A DNA stretch of 64,000 nt from Bacillota bacterium. GTDB taxonomy: Bacteria > Bacillota > Clostridia > Christensenellales > Aristaeellaceae. The stretch covers positions 243,894 to 307,893 of the forward strand of contig JAFADG010000044.1 in assembly GCA_023425025.1 (NCBI GenBank), given 5' to 3'. The position numbers and the translations under genes are program-made. Below, piece after piece: positions 8,185-16,235 of this stretch (its first letter is position 1; the number at the start of each line of letters is the position of its first letter). The notes beneath the pieces are model-generated. The model saw only the letters and a program-made list of their open reading frames with translations, had not been told where the DNA came from and made no database searches.

Positions 8185-9687
8185 TCAGCGTTGAACGTTT
8201 GTCGCAACGATTTCGGTAATGCGGACGCCGAAGTTATCGTCTATTACCACCACGTCGCCCCTGGCGATCAGCTTGCCGTTTACCAGAATGTCCACCGGCG
8301 CGCCGGCCTGCTTGTCCAGTTCTACAATGGAACCCTGCCGCAGTGCCAATATTTCTTTGACCTGCTTTCTGGTCCGCCCGATCTCCACCGTTACGTTCAA
8401 GTCAACGCCCATCACCAGGCTCAGGTTCGATGAATCCGATTCATCGGCAAAGGCGCCGTCACCGTCAAGGCTGCCAAACTGCAGCGGCTTCACCGTAACG
8501 TTCTGCTTGGGCGCCTGGCGCTCCTGAGTGTAGCCCCCCACCATGGAAGGCCGCTGTGCCGCGGCGGGCATTGGAGGATACGCGGCCGCCGGAGCGGGAG
8601 ATGGCGCATTCATATACATAGGCGCCTGAGCAGGCATATTGGCGTAAGCCGGTGCCGGAACGGGAGCGCTTGCGTAGCTTGGCGCGGGGGCAGGCGCACT
8701 TGCGTAGGCCGGTGCGGGAACCGGCGTGCCTGCATATGAAGGTGCGGGAACAGGAGCGCTCGCATAGCTTGGCGCGGGGGCAGGCGTACTTGCGTAGGCC
8801 GGTACCGGAGCAGGTGCGCTGGCATACACCGGTGCCGGAGCAGGCGCCTGTACCGGTGCCGGGGTTTCATGCACCGCCGGCTTTTGCTGAGCAGGCGCAG
8901 GCTGGGCGGCCGGAACGGGCTGCTGCACAGGCGCTGCCTGAGCCGCCGGCGCAGGCGTGGGCGCGGCGTTTTCCGCGACGAACTCGCCGCCAAATATGGG
9001 CGTGGGCACCTGGGTGTGGCCCGTGATCTGCGGCTCGTCCTGATTGATGACCGGGTAAATATCATCGGATACATTCATGCCCATACCGGCGCTGCTGACC
9101 AGCTCCTTTGCAAAGGGCACGGTCATCACCGTAAAGAATTCACTGTCCAGCAGGCCGTCGATGGCCAGCTTGAAGCTGACCGCCACAATATATTCCTGGT
9201 CCCGCGACCAGAGCAGCTTTTCATTGAACTCTTCGATCTTAAACGGCACGGGGGGCGAGATGTTGATCTCCCTGTCCAGAAAGGATGCCAGCGCAGTACA
9301 GGACGCGCCCATCATCTGGTTCATCACTTCGCCCAGAGCGCTGATATGGATTTCATCCATATCCGGCCCACCGTCATCGCCCAGCAAAAGCGTGACAATG
9401 GTGTTGACATCCTTGACGCTCATGACCATCTGGTTGGAGCCAAGCAACCCCTCTATGTACTTGATCTCAATCCCCAGCGCCGGTTCAAGCTCCGTATACG
9501 TAAATTCATCCCCGCGGAGCACCTGTACGTTTGGCGTGGTAATGCTGACCTGCCGGTTCAGCAGGATGGAAACTGCGGTTGCTGCAGCACCCATGCTGAT
9601 ATTCAGAATCTCACCGATGGTATCGATCTCAGTGACATTCAATCCCATATGATTCAACATGCTGTTTGGGTTTTGTTGTGCTTCCAT
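8185..9687 (-). CDS. fliY: FliY, flagellar motor switch / CheY-P phosphatase
   Basis: 500 residues, longer than the ~380 of Bacillus FliY. Residues 20-210 are CheC-like with two phosphatase motifs: EIDTIGEILNISMG (20-33) and ALGEVMNQMMG (117-127). Residues 240-380 are a Pro/Ala-rich linker that contains eight 10-residue repeats (281-360). Residues 420-500 form the SpoA/FliN domain that makes the bottom of the C-ring. The FliM-like CheY-P-binding peptide found at the N-terminus of Bacillus FliY is not visible: the protein begins MEAQQNPNSMLNHMGL and enters the CheC domain at once. AAGGTG precedes ATG; fliM is 17 bp upstream. Confidence 0.93.
   Translation of the reverse strand: MEAQQNPNSMLNHMGLNVTEIDTIGEILNISMGAAATAVSILLNRQVSITTPNVQVLRGDEFTYTELEPALGIEIKYIEGLLGSNQMVMSVKDVNTIVTLLLGDDGGPDMDEIHISALGEVMNQMMGASCTALASFLDREINISPPVPFKIEEFNEKLLWSRDQEYIVAVSFKLAIDGLLDSEFFTVMTVPFAKELVSSAGMGMNVSDDIYPVINQDEPQITGHTQVPTPIFGGEFVAENAAPTPAPAAQAAPVQQPVPAAQPAPAQQKPAVHETPAPVQAPAPAPVYASAPAPVPAYASTPAPAPSYASAPVPAPSYAGTPVPAPAYASAPAPAPSYASAPVPAPAYANMPAQAPMYMNAPSPAPAAAYPPMPAAAQRPSMVGGYTQERQAPKQNVTVKPLQFGSLDGDGAFADESDSSNLSLVMGVDLNVTVEIGRTRKQVKEILALRQGSIVELDKQAGAPVDILVNGKLIARGDVVVIDDNFGVRITEIVATNVQR
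8608..8847 (-). repeat. 30-bp in-frame tandem repeat inside fliY
   Basis: Eight units of 30 bp encode a degenerate 10-residue repeat of the form YASAPAPAPx (residues 281-360 of FliY). Units differ by several bases, so the array has drifted or is under selection at protein level only. It makes a long flexible Pro/Ala linker between the CheC-like part and the FliN-like C-ring domain. Confidence 0.9.
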
Positions 9688-9704
9688 CGTGCGTTCACCT
9701 TCTT

Positions 9705-10700
9705 TTATCCAGCATACTGCCGGTTAATCATCACCGCGAGCTTGTTCTTTTTGATGCCGGGCTCTCCGTAAAACCAGTTCTTTCCATTCACGGACAGGAC
9801 CACCGGCGTACCGACCCGCTGGTCCAGGCGTATCACGTCCCCGGGCTGCAGGCTCAAAACCTCCTGCATGCTGATGGTCGTGCTGCCAAGAACCGCGCAG
9901 CATTCGATGTTGGAACCATGCAGCTGCTTGAGCATGTTTTTTTGCACCGCCATGGCGCCTTCGTCCTCATCCTCATCCTTGTGAATGCTGCCGGATTGGG
10001 CCGCAAGCATTTCATCCAGCGTCTTTCCGATACCCACGCACGGGATACAGCAGGTAAGCGTTCCTTCCACTGCATTGAGCTTGATGGCGAGCACCAGCAC
10101 CGCCACAATTTCATCCATAGCGATGGCCTTGATAAAGCGGGTGTTCGTTTCGATCTGCCGGATGGCTACCGTCACATTCTGCGTGGCAGACCATGCTTCC
10201 TGAAACAGGGGAACGATCCTTTTGATGATCCGCTCCATCATGGATGTCTCAATTTCCGTAAACTCCCGCTGAGGCACTTCTCTTACATCGATGGCCCCGC
10301 CGAACATGCGTTCAATCAGGGCAAAGGTAATGGGATTGGATACGTCCAGCAGCAAAGAGCCCTTGAGGCAGCTCATATCCAGCACGCTTGTGAAGAGCAT
10401 GTCTGGCAGCGCGTAGTTGTACTCCATATATGGCTGCTCTTCCAACGAAACAACATTCACTTCGCAGAAGGTACGGGTCAAGCCAGCCAAATAGGAAGCC
10501 AAGTGCCTTGCAAAAACTTCGCCAACCCCCCGAAGCACCTTTTGCTGATCACGGGTCAGCTTCTTGGGGTTTTTGAAGTTGTACAGCTTGGCTTTGGATT
10601 CCTCCTCCGCAGCGCTGACGGCTTCCTCTTCTTCTTTCGCATTGCCCGAGAGACGGTTTAGCAACTCGTCAATCTGGCTTTGAGACAAAATTTCCGGCAT
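9705..10700 (-). CDS. fliM: FliM, flagellar motor switch protein
   Basis: 331 residues. The N-terminus MPEILSQSQIDELLNRLSG is the canonical peptide that binds phosphorylated CheY. After an acidic linker the middle domain is CheC-like without phosphatase motifs (GVGEVFARHLASYLAGL). The C-terminal SpoA domain (residues ~255-325, VLGSTTISMQEVLSLQPGD) joins FliY in the C-ring. AAGGAAGAG precedes ATG, and the flbD stop is 2 bp away. In most Bacillota fliL precedes fliM; it is missing here. Confidence 0.97.
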   Translation of the reverse strand: MPEILSQSQIDELLNRLSGNAKEEEEAVSAAEEESKAKLYNFKNPKKLTRDQQKVLRGVGEVFARHLASYLAGLTRTFCEVNVVSLEEQPYMEYNYALPDMLFTSVLDMSCLKGSLLLDVSNPITFALIERMFGGAIDVREVPQREFTEIETSMMERIIKRIVPLFQEAWSATQNVTVAIRQIETNTRFIKAIAMDEIVAVLVLAIKLNAVEGTLTCCIPCVGIGKTLDEMLAAQSGSIHKDEDEDEGAMAVQKNMLKQLHGSNIECCAVLGSTTISMQEVLSLQPGDVIRLDQRVGTPVVLSVNGKNWFYGEPGIKKNKLAVMINRQYAG

Positions 10701-10702
10701 AC

Positions 10703-10966
10703 TTACTCTTCCTTTATGCGATCATTTCGTCTGCGGCGGGCATTGGCCGCCTTTTCCGAGATCGTCTCCTCCATGAGGGCGGCCTGGACCATGACGCCTG
10801 CCTTGTATTCGCTGATTTTTGCGATGACCACGTCGGCCGATTCCTTTACATAATGGGTTTTGCCGTTGGTCATGGTCACCAGCGTATCGGGCAGCATTTC
10901 TACCATTTCAATCAGTTCGGAATTGATAATGTACTTTTGGCCGTTCAGCTTGGTCACTTCAATCAT
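10703..10966 (-). CDS. flbD: FlbD/SwrD-family flagellar protein
   Basis: 87 residues with the family start MIEVTKLNGQKYIINSELIE and a second motif DTLVTMTNGKTHYVKESAD. FlbD (SwrD in Bacillus) is a small cytoplasmic protein that raises motor torque through the stators. A charged C-terminal tail (NARRRRNDRIKEE) extends beyond the usual ~70 residues. It stands after flgE as normal, but the genes that usually follow it, motA, motB and fliL, are not here. Confidence 0.93.
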   Translation of the reverse strand: MIEVTKLNGQKYIINSELIEMVEMLPDTLVTMTNGKTHYVKESADVVIAKISEYKAGVMVQAALMEETISEKAANARRRRNDRIKEE

Positions 10967-11028
10967 GGTTCAAGGCTCCTTTCAGACGGTCGGGTCAGGT
11001 TACCGGGCTATGCCGCGAAATCCCCTGG

Positions 11029-11859
11029 TCAGCGCTTCAGGTTAACCAGTTCTTCCAGCACCTGGTCCGACGTGGTGATGACGCGGGCATTGGCCTGATA
11101 ACCTCTTTGCGCCACGATCAAATCTGTAAATTCCTTGGACAGGTCAACGTTGGACATTTCCAGGCCGCCCGCAACCAGCTGGCCCGCAAGGCCTGTGCCA
11201 GCCTCCAGAAGCCCGGGCGCGCCGGAGTTGAGGGTTTCGCCAAAGTACTGGTCGCCGCGCTGATCCAGGCCGTCGGGGTTGTTGAAGACCGCGATGGCCA
11301 GCTGGCCCAGCGTTTGAATCGCGTTTGTCGTAAGGTTCGTGCCGGTGATGGCGCCGTCGGTGCCGATGGCGATGCCGGAATAGTTTTGGAAATTGGGAAT
11401 GTTGATGGGCACCAGCGTGCCGACAGGGTCGGACAGCGTGGGGATCATGCCCAGGACGAAGCTGCCGTTGGAGTCCAGCAGGTTGCCGCTGGCGTCAAAG
11501 GAGAAGGCGCCCACCCTGGTGTAGTTTGTTTCGCCGGAGCTGTCCTGCACGGTGAAGAAGCCTTCGCCGGAAATATAGGTGTCCAGGCCGCGGGCCGTCT
11601 GCTGAAAACCGCTTCGCGTGTTCAAAAGGTCAATGGAGGTCACCTTGGAACCGTAACCGATCTGGGTGGGATTGTTGCCGCCGGCGGTGGTGGTAGGCGC
11701 GCTGGCTGAGGAAAGCGTTTGATAGTACACGTCTGAAAAAAGGACGCGGCTGGCCTTGAAGCCAGCGGTGTTTACGTTGGCGATATTGTTGCCGATGACG
11801 TCCAGCATGGTTTGATGGCCCTTGAGACCCGAGACCGCGGAAAACATGGATCTGATCAT
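11029..11859 (-). CDS. flgE: FlgE-type flagellar hook protein (short form)
   Basis: 276 residues. The N-terminal rod/hook motif MLDVIGNNIANVNTAGFKA (18-36) is followed by SRVLFSDVYYQTLSSAS, a typical FlgE element, then the beta domain with GEGFFTVQD and the C-terminal VDLSKEFTDLIVAQRGYQAN motif. FlgE polymerises into the hook. At 276 residues it is at the short end, lacking the outer D2/Dc insertions of longer hook proteins. AGGAGGAGAC precedes ATG. It follows flgD by 65 bp. FlgG is the alternative reading, but position after flgD and the SDVYYQT element favour FlgE. Confidence 0.88.
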   Translation of the reverse strand: MIRSMFSAVSGLKGHQTMLDVIGNNIANVNTAGFKASRVLFSDVYYQTLSSASAPTTTAGGNNPTQIGYGSKVTSIDLLNTRSGFQQTARGLDTYISGEGFFTVQDSSGETNYTRVGAFSFDASGNLLDSNGSFVLGMIPTLSDPVGTLVPINIPNFQNYSGIAIGTDGAITGTNLTTNAIQTLGQLAIAVFNNPDGLDQRGDQYFGETLNSGAPGLLEAGTGLAGQLVAGGLEMSNVDLSKEFTDLIVAQRGYQANARVITTSDQVLEELVNLKR

Positions 11860-11924
11860 TTGTTGTCTCCTCCTGTTGCAAGTGTGCGGCTGTCAGAAAA
11901 ACCGCCAGTGCCTTACCGCCTGCG

Positions 11925-12353
11925 TTATTTGTCCGGGGACTGCGCCGCTTCCTGGGCGACATCCATGACCTCGCTCAACGCGTGAAACTCACCGTTGACC
12001 AGAATGTAGGGAACGCCGCCGTTGAAATTGACCTGGTCCACCTTGCCTACCTGCACCTGCTGTGAACCGTCCTGGCCGACGGACGACAAGCTGACCTGCT
12101 TGCCGATCAGCGAAACCGCATAGCCGGACTTGAAGGCGGTGGTCAGCTCGGTCATCTGCGAAAGCGTTGAAAACTGCACCATTTGCGACATAAACTGCGC
12201 GTTGTCCACCGTATCGAACATGCTCTGATTCTGCATCTGAGCGGAGATCAGTTTGAAAAAGTCGTTGATATCCAAATCGGAGCCGGTCTTGTTTACCGCT
12301 TGTCCCGTCTTGCCCTGAGATACCGCCGGCACGCCGATGCCGTTCACGTTCAT
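11925..12353 (-). CDS. flgD: FlgD, hook assembly scaffold
   Basis: 142 residues from the ATG at 12353, preceded by GGAGGG; the open frame extends 72 codons upstream but that stretch is an out-of-frame shadow of fliK. The core motif is DINDFFKLISAQMQNQSMFD (about residues 28-47), followed by NAQFMSQMVQFSTLSQM, the FlgD hallmark. FlgD caps the growing hook. The protein is short: the C-terminal Ig-like cap domains of enterobacterial FlgD are missing, as usual in Bacillota, but a small domain around GKQVSLSSVGQDG is present. Confidence 0.93.
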   Translation of the reverse strand: MNVNGIGVPAVSQGKTGQAVNKTGSDLDINDFFKLISAQMQNQSMFDTVDNAQFMSQMVQFSTLSQMTELTTAFKSGYAVSLIGKQVSLSSVGQDGSQQVQVGKVDQVNFNGGVPYILVNGEFHALSEVMDVAQEAAQSPDK

Positions 12354-12387
12354 TGCCTTCCCTCCTTGCTTATGCCGTTTTGATGTT

Positions 12388-13593
12388 TCAAACCCTGTAG
12401 CTGATGGTGCTGTTTCTAGGTACTGCTGGCTGCGGGCGCTGGTTGGGCATCGTCTGCATGTCGTCCGCCGGCTGGTCCTGGGTCGTGCGGATATACTCGA
12501 AAGCCTGCTGGGCCTGCTGCCCGGAAGCGAAGAATTCGCCGCCGCCCTGGCCCTCCATGCCCACCTCAACCGTCAAATCGTTGATTTGATAGTTTTGTGC
12601 TCTCAGCTCCGTTCGCAGCTCATCCGCATGCCCCAGGATCAGCCCCTTGGCGGCTTCACTGTCCGTTTTCATGCTCAGCGTGAGCTCGCTGCCCTTGGCG
12701 CTGACAGTCACCTCTACCTGGCCCAGGCCCTCCGGCCTTAACCGGAGCTTGTATTCCGTAACGCCCCGCTTGATGGCTGCCGTTGTCGCCCTGGCCACCT
12801 GCAGCGCGGCATGCTCCTCCCGGGCTGTGGGCTCGGGAGCGGCCCCCTGCGCCGCCTGAACGTCCTGGGCCTGCTGCATATGCTCGGCCCGCTGGGCAAT
12901 TGCCGCGGCGGTCAGCGTTGCCCCGGCATGCGCTTCATTGGCCTTTTCATCCTTTTGCGCCGGCGCGCCGCCAAGGGTATTGGCGCCTGATAGCGCCTGC
13001 CGGAAGCTGTCCCCATGTTCGCCGGCCTGCCCCGCCGCGCCGCCAACACCGGACGCCTCGCTTTCTTTCCCGCCCGGGCCCTGCCCAATGGCGGCGTTCA
13101 CCGCGGGAGTCTCGGCCTGCTTCTGCTTTGCGCCCAGGGCAGCGGAGAAAGGCTGTACCGGCTTTTCACCGGCGGCGTCCTGCGTGCCGCCCGCCAGTTT
13201 GCTTTGCGCATCCGTCAGGATTCCGCCGGCCATTTCCCCGTCCTGCGCAGCGCCGGCTTCCGCCGCAAGCGTTGCCTGCACATTCGTTCCGGCTGTCTGC
13301 TGGCCTTGCCCCGCGAAAAGCCCCGCCGGCTGTATATCGCTTTGGAATGCGGCCGCTTTCATAGGCTCGGCCGCTTTCTGCTCCGCGTTTTGCATCAGCG
13401 GCTGGGGAGGAAAGGCGTACATCGCCGCGACCAGGCTTTGCTCCGCGCTTGGCTCCGTCCCATCCTGATCAGCTTCGCCGTCCGCTATGGCCGCAAGCTT
13501 TGCCGCCGCGTCCTTTGATCCGCTCTGCCCACTCGCTTCATCCAGCGCCTTGGCGAAGGCGGAACCCTTTTCATTCATAAGCGGGCTCTGCAC
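12388..13593 (-). CDS. fliK: FliK, hook-length control protein
   Basis: 401 residues from a GTG at 13593 with GGAGG five bases upstream. The first ~270 residues are Ala/Gln/Gly-rich and low in complexity, as expected of the molecular-ruler part. The C-terminal domain (KLRLRPEGLGQVEVTVSAKG, then LTLSMKTDSEAAKGLIL) is the conserved FliK C-domain that contacts FlhB and switches export specificity. The frame stays open for about 30 codons more upstream, with a second ribosome binding site before an ATC at 13659, so the true N-terminus may be longer. It lies between fliJ and flgD. Confidence 0.9.
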   Translation of the reverse strand: MQSPLMNEKGSAFAKALDEASGQSGSKDAAAKLAAIADGEADQDGTEPSAEQSLVAAMYAFPPQPLMQNAEQKAAEPMKAAAFQSDIQPAGLFAGQGQQTAGTNVQATLAAEAGAAQDGEMAGGILTDAQSKLAGGTQDAAGEKPVQPFSAALGAKQKQAETPAVNAAIGQGPGGKESEASGVGGAAGQAGEHGDSFRQALSGANTLGGAPAQKDEKANEAHAGATLTAAAIAQRAEHMQQAQDVQAAQGAAPEPTAREEHAALQVARATTAAIKRGVTEYKLRLRPEGLGQVEVTVSAKGSELTLSMKTDSEAAKGLILGHADELRTELRAQNYQINDLTVEVGMEGQGGGEFFASGQQAQQAFEYIRTTQDQPADDMQTMPNQRPQPAVPRNSTISYRV

Positions 13594-13696
13594 CGCATCC
13601 TCCGGCAGAACGGAGGGACGGCTTTGCGTGAGAACGCTTATACTGGCTACCGCTGTGATAAGACCACCTCCCGACTTCTTTTGTCACCTCACCGCA

Positions 13697-14143
13697 TCAG
13701 CCGCCCGCTTTCGCCGCCTGGTTGGATACCAGCTCCGCAATGTACAGTTCCTCGCTTTTGCGCTCGGCTACGCGGTATGTTTCCTGCGATTTTTCCTTCA
13801 GCTTCTCGATCATGGTCTTGTCCTGGGTGACAGCCACCACGCGCTCCCTTTGTTTGTCGATCTTGCGCATCTGCTCCCGCATCTGCTCGCTGACTTTGTT
13901 GATCGCCTGGCGCTGATCTGTAATATACATGCCGATGACCGCGCAGCTGCTTGCGGTTTGACCGTTTTCGCACTCCGCCTGGTAGCGCTTTTTGGCCAAA
14001 TCATATTCCGCCAGCATGCCGCTGCGCTTTTTTTCCAGCCGGTTATACTCCGCCTGCAAAAGACTCAGCGCATCGGCTTCGTTTTTTTGAAGGTGCGTAT
14101 CATATTCCAGCACCTTCTGAAGCGGAAACTGAAACCTTTTCAC
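13697..14143 (-). CDS. fliJ: FliJ, flagellar export chaperone/stalk
   Basis: 148 residues, almost entirely coiled coil and rich in Lys, Glu and Gln, beginning MKRFQFPLQKVLEYDTHLQK, which matches the FliJ N-terminal pattern of F-x-x-L-x-x-V-L. FliJ is the central stalk of the FliI ATPase ring and promotes opening of the export gate. The start is GTG with AAAGGAGG seven bases upstream, and it overlaps the fliI stop by 4 bp. Confidence 0.9.
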   Translation of the reverse strand: MKRFQFPLQKVLEYDTHLQKNEADALSLLQAEYNRLEKKRSGMLAEYDLAKKRYQAECENGQTASSCAVIGMYITDQRQAINKVSEQMREQMRKIDKQRERVVAVTQDKTMIEKLKEKSQETYRVAERKSEELYIAELVSNQAAKAGG

Positions 14144-15465
14144 GCTACGCCTCCTTTACTGACCGCCCGGTGAAGCTCCTGCATCTTTTGAAAAGTTTCA
14201 TCAAAAGGTGCTTTTTCACCGATTTCCTGCTTTAAAAATCCATTGATCCGGTCGATATTTGCTATGGCGTTGTCAATTCGGGGGTTGGAACCCGTCTTGT
14301 AGGCGCCGATGGAGATCAGGTCAAAGTTCTCGTAGTAGGCCGACAGGGATGCCCGCAGCGCGGAAGCTGACCGCATGTGCTCCGGCGGGACGATCTCGTT
14401 CATGATACGGCTGATGCTTGCCAGAACGTCGATGGCGGGATAATGGTTGCGCATGGCATAGGCCCTGGACAAAACGATGTGCCCATCCAGAATGCCGCGA
14501 ACCGTGTCGGAGATGGGCTCGTTGACATCGTCGCCTTCCACCAGCACCGTATAGATGCCGGTGATGGAGCCACTTGAAAACCTGCCCGATCTTTCCAGCA
14601 ACCTTGGTAAAATCGCGTACAGGGAAGGGGTATAGCCCCTGGCCACCGGCGGCTCGCCCACCGCCAGGCCGATTTCCCGCTGGGCCATGGCGAAGCGTGT
14701 CAGCGAATCCATGACCAGCAGAACATCCTTGCCCTGATCCCTGAAATATTCGGCGATGGTCGTCGCCGTCATGGCGCATTTCAAACGCATCATGGCCGGC
14801 TGGTCGCTGGTGGCAACCACCAGAACCGACTTTTGCATGCCCTCCTGCTGCAAGTCCTTCTCGATAAAATCCCTGACCTCGCGGCCCCGCTCGCCCACCA
14901 GGGCGATGACGTTTACGTCCGCTTCCACATTTCTTAGCATCATGCCAAGCAGTGTGCTCTTTCCGATACCGCTGCCCGCAAAGATGCCCATGCGCTGCCC
15001 TTTGCCGCAGGTCAGGAGGGAATCGATGGCCCGCACCCCCATATGGATCTTGGAATCGATGCGCGGCCTGGCCAGCGGGTTGGACGGCAGATTTTGAACG
15101 GTGTACTGCTGGCTGCATTTCAGCGGCCCGGCATCGTCGATGGGCCGGCCGAAGCCGTCGATTACCCTGCCCACCAGCTCCGGACCAACGCCGATGCGCA
15201 GCGCATCCCCGGTGGATTCCACCACGCTGCCTCTCGCGACGCCGTCCATTTCCTCAAAAGGCATCAACAGCAGCCTGTTGCCCTTGAAGCCCACCGCCTC
15301 CGCGTCAATCCAGGTGCTGCGCCTGGCGCTGTGTATGCGGCAGACCGTTCCGATGTCCACATCCGGCCCCGTGCTTTCGATCACCATGCCGATGATCTTG
15401 TCCACCTTGCCGCCGCGCAGGATGGGATCAGTCTTTAAAACGGCCTGACGGCATTGTTCAAACAT
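14140..15465 (-). CDS. fliI: FliI, flagellum-specific ATPase
   Basis: 441 residues, standard length. Walker A is GIFAGSGIGKSTLLG (about residue 165) and Walker B lies at KDVLLVMDSLTRFAMAQREI; PVARGYTPSLYAILPRLLE is the F1-like signature region. It is a hexameric ATPase homologous to the F1 beta subunit, held by FliH below the export gate. AGGAGGAGGG precedes ATG. fliH lies 32 bp upstream, fliJ overlaps downstream. Confidence 0.98.
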   Translation of the reverse strand: MFEQCRQAVLKTDPILRGGKVDKIIGMVIESTGPDVDIGTVCRIHSARRSTWIDAEAVGFKGNRLLLMPFEEMDGVARGSVVESTGDALRIGVGPELVGRVIDGFGRPIDDAGPLKCSQQYTVQNLPSNPLARPRIDSKIHMGVRAIDSLLTCGKGQRMGIFAGSGIGKSTLLGMMLRNVEADVNVIALVGERGREVRDFIEKDLQQEGMQKSVLVVATSDQPAMMRLKCAMTATTIAEYFRDQGKDVLLVMDSLTRFAMAQREIGLAVGEPPVARGYTPSLYAILPRLLERSGRFSSGSITGIYTVLVEGDDVNEPISDTVRGILDGHIVLSRAYAMRNHYPAIDVLASISRIMNEIVPPEHMRSASALRASLSAYYENFDLISIGAYKTGSNPRIDNAIANIDRINGFLKQEIGEKAPFDETFQKMQELHRAVSKGGVA

Positions 15466-15497
15466 TCCATCCCTCCTCCTTGCATTGGCAATGTGCT

Positions 15498-16235
15498 TTA
15501 CCGGACGGCCTCTATGGCCTGCACCATTTTGTCCACCTGTTTTTGGGCGCTGGCGTCAATCAGCGTATCCTCTGTTTCCAGGATACAGGTTCCGGGCGGC
15601 GCGTCCTCCAGCACCTGAATATCCATCCGCTCCACGCCGGCGATCATAGCGCGCAGCTCCTCGCCCAGGGTTGTGACCGCCTTGGCCTCGTGGGGGGCTA
15701 TGAGAAGCCTTACGGTTTTTTGCCCATACAGGCCTTCCGCCGCCTTCTTGAAAATGTTCAGGAAGGCTTTGTCGTTTTTGCTCAGCTGATTTCCGATCAC
15801 CTTGCGGGCAATGTCCAGCGCCAGGTCCAGCATGTCCTGCCGGTGCTTTTCATAAATCGCCTGCTTGCCCTTGTCTATTTCCTGCAAAAGGCTTACGATC
15901 CTGGCCAGAGTCTGCTCATTGTCGGCCAGCGCCTGCGCCTGGCCCTGGGCGTGGCCTTGCGCATAACCGTCGGCATAGCCTTCCTTGCGCGCCTTTTCAA
16001 AGGCGTCCTGGGCCGTTACGTACATCTGGTCCTGCACGCTGTGCATGTAACGGTTTGCTTCATCCATAATCTCTTGGGCTTTTTCCCTGGCAGTCTCAAG
16101 CTCTTTGTGGATGTCCGGCGCGGGTGGCGCAAGGGGTACAGGTTCAGCCGGGCTTTTCTGGCTTCCGGCCGGTCCGTTCAGCACATAGCCGGTCTCGTCC
16201 AGGCGGACATATTCCCCTTTGAACAGCTTAGCCAA
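15498..16235 (-). CDS. fliH: FliH, regulator of the FliI ATPase
   Basis: 245 residues. A long helical middle (KELETAREKAQEIMDEANRY) includes a short run of AxxxG/GxxxG-type spacing (GYADGYAQGHAQGQAQAL), the known FliH helix motif. The C-terminus resembles the delta/b-subunit domain of ATP synthases. FliH dimers hold FliI and tie it to the C-ring. The start is a TTG with AAAGGATGAG upstream and it overlaps the fliG stop by 8 bp; no ATG gives a better start. Confidence 0.9.
   Translation of the reverse strand: MAKLFKGEYVRLDETGYVLNGPAGSQKSPAEPVPLAPPAPDIHKELETAREKAQEIMDEANRYMHSVQDQMYVTAQDAFEKARKEGYADGYAQGHAQGQAQALADNEQTLARIVSLLQEIDKGKQAIYEKHRQDMLDLALDIARKVIGNQLSKNDKAFLNIFKKAAEGLYGQKTVRLLIAPHEAKAVTTLGEELRAMIAGVERMDIQVLEDAPPGTCILETEDTLIDASAQKQVDKMVQAIEAVR

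Noticed and set aside
8608..8847. Array of 30-bp repeats, at first sight CRISPR-like
   Set aside because: The repeats are contiguous without spacers, in frame, and encode a Pro/Ala linker inside fliY.
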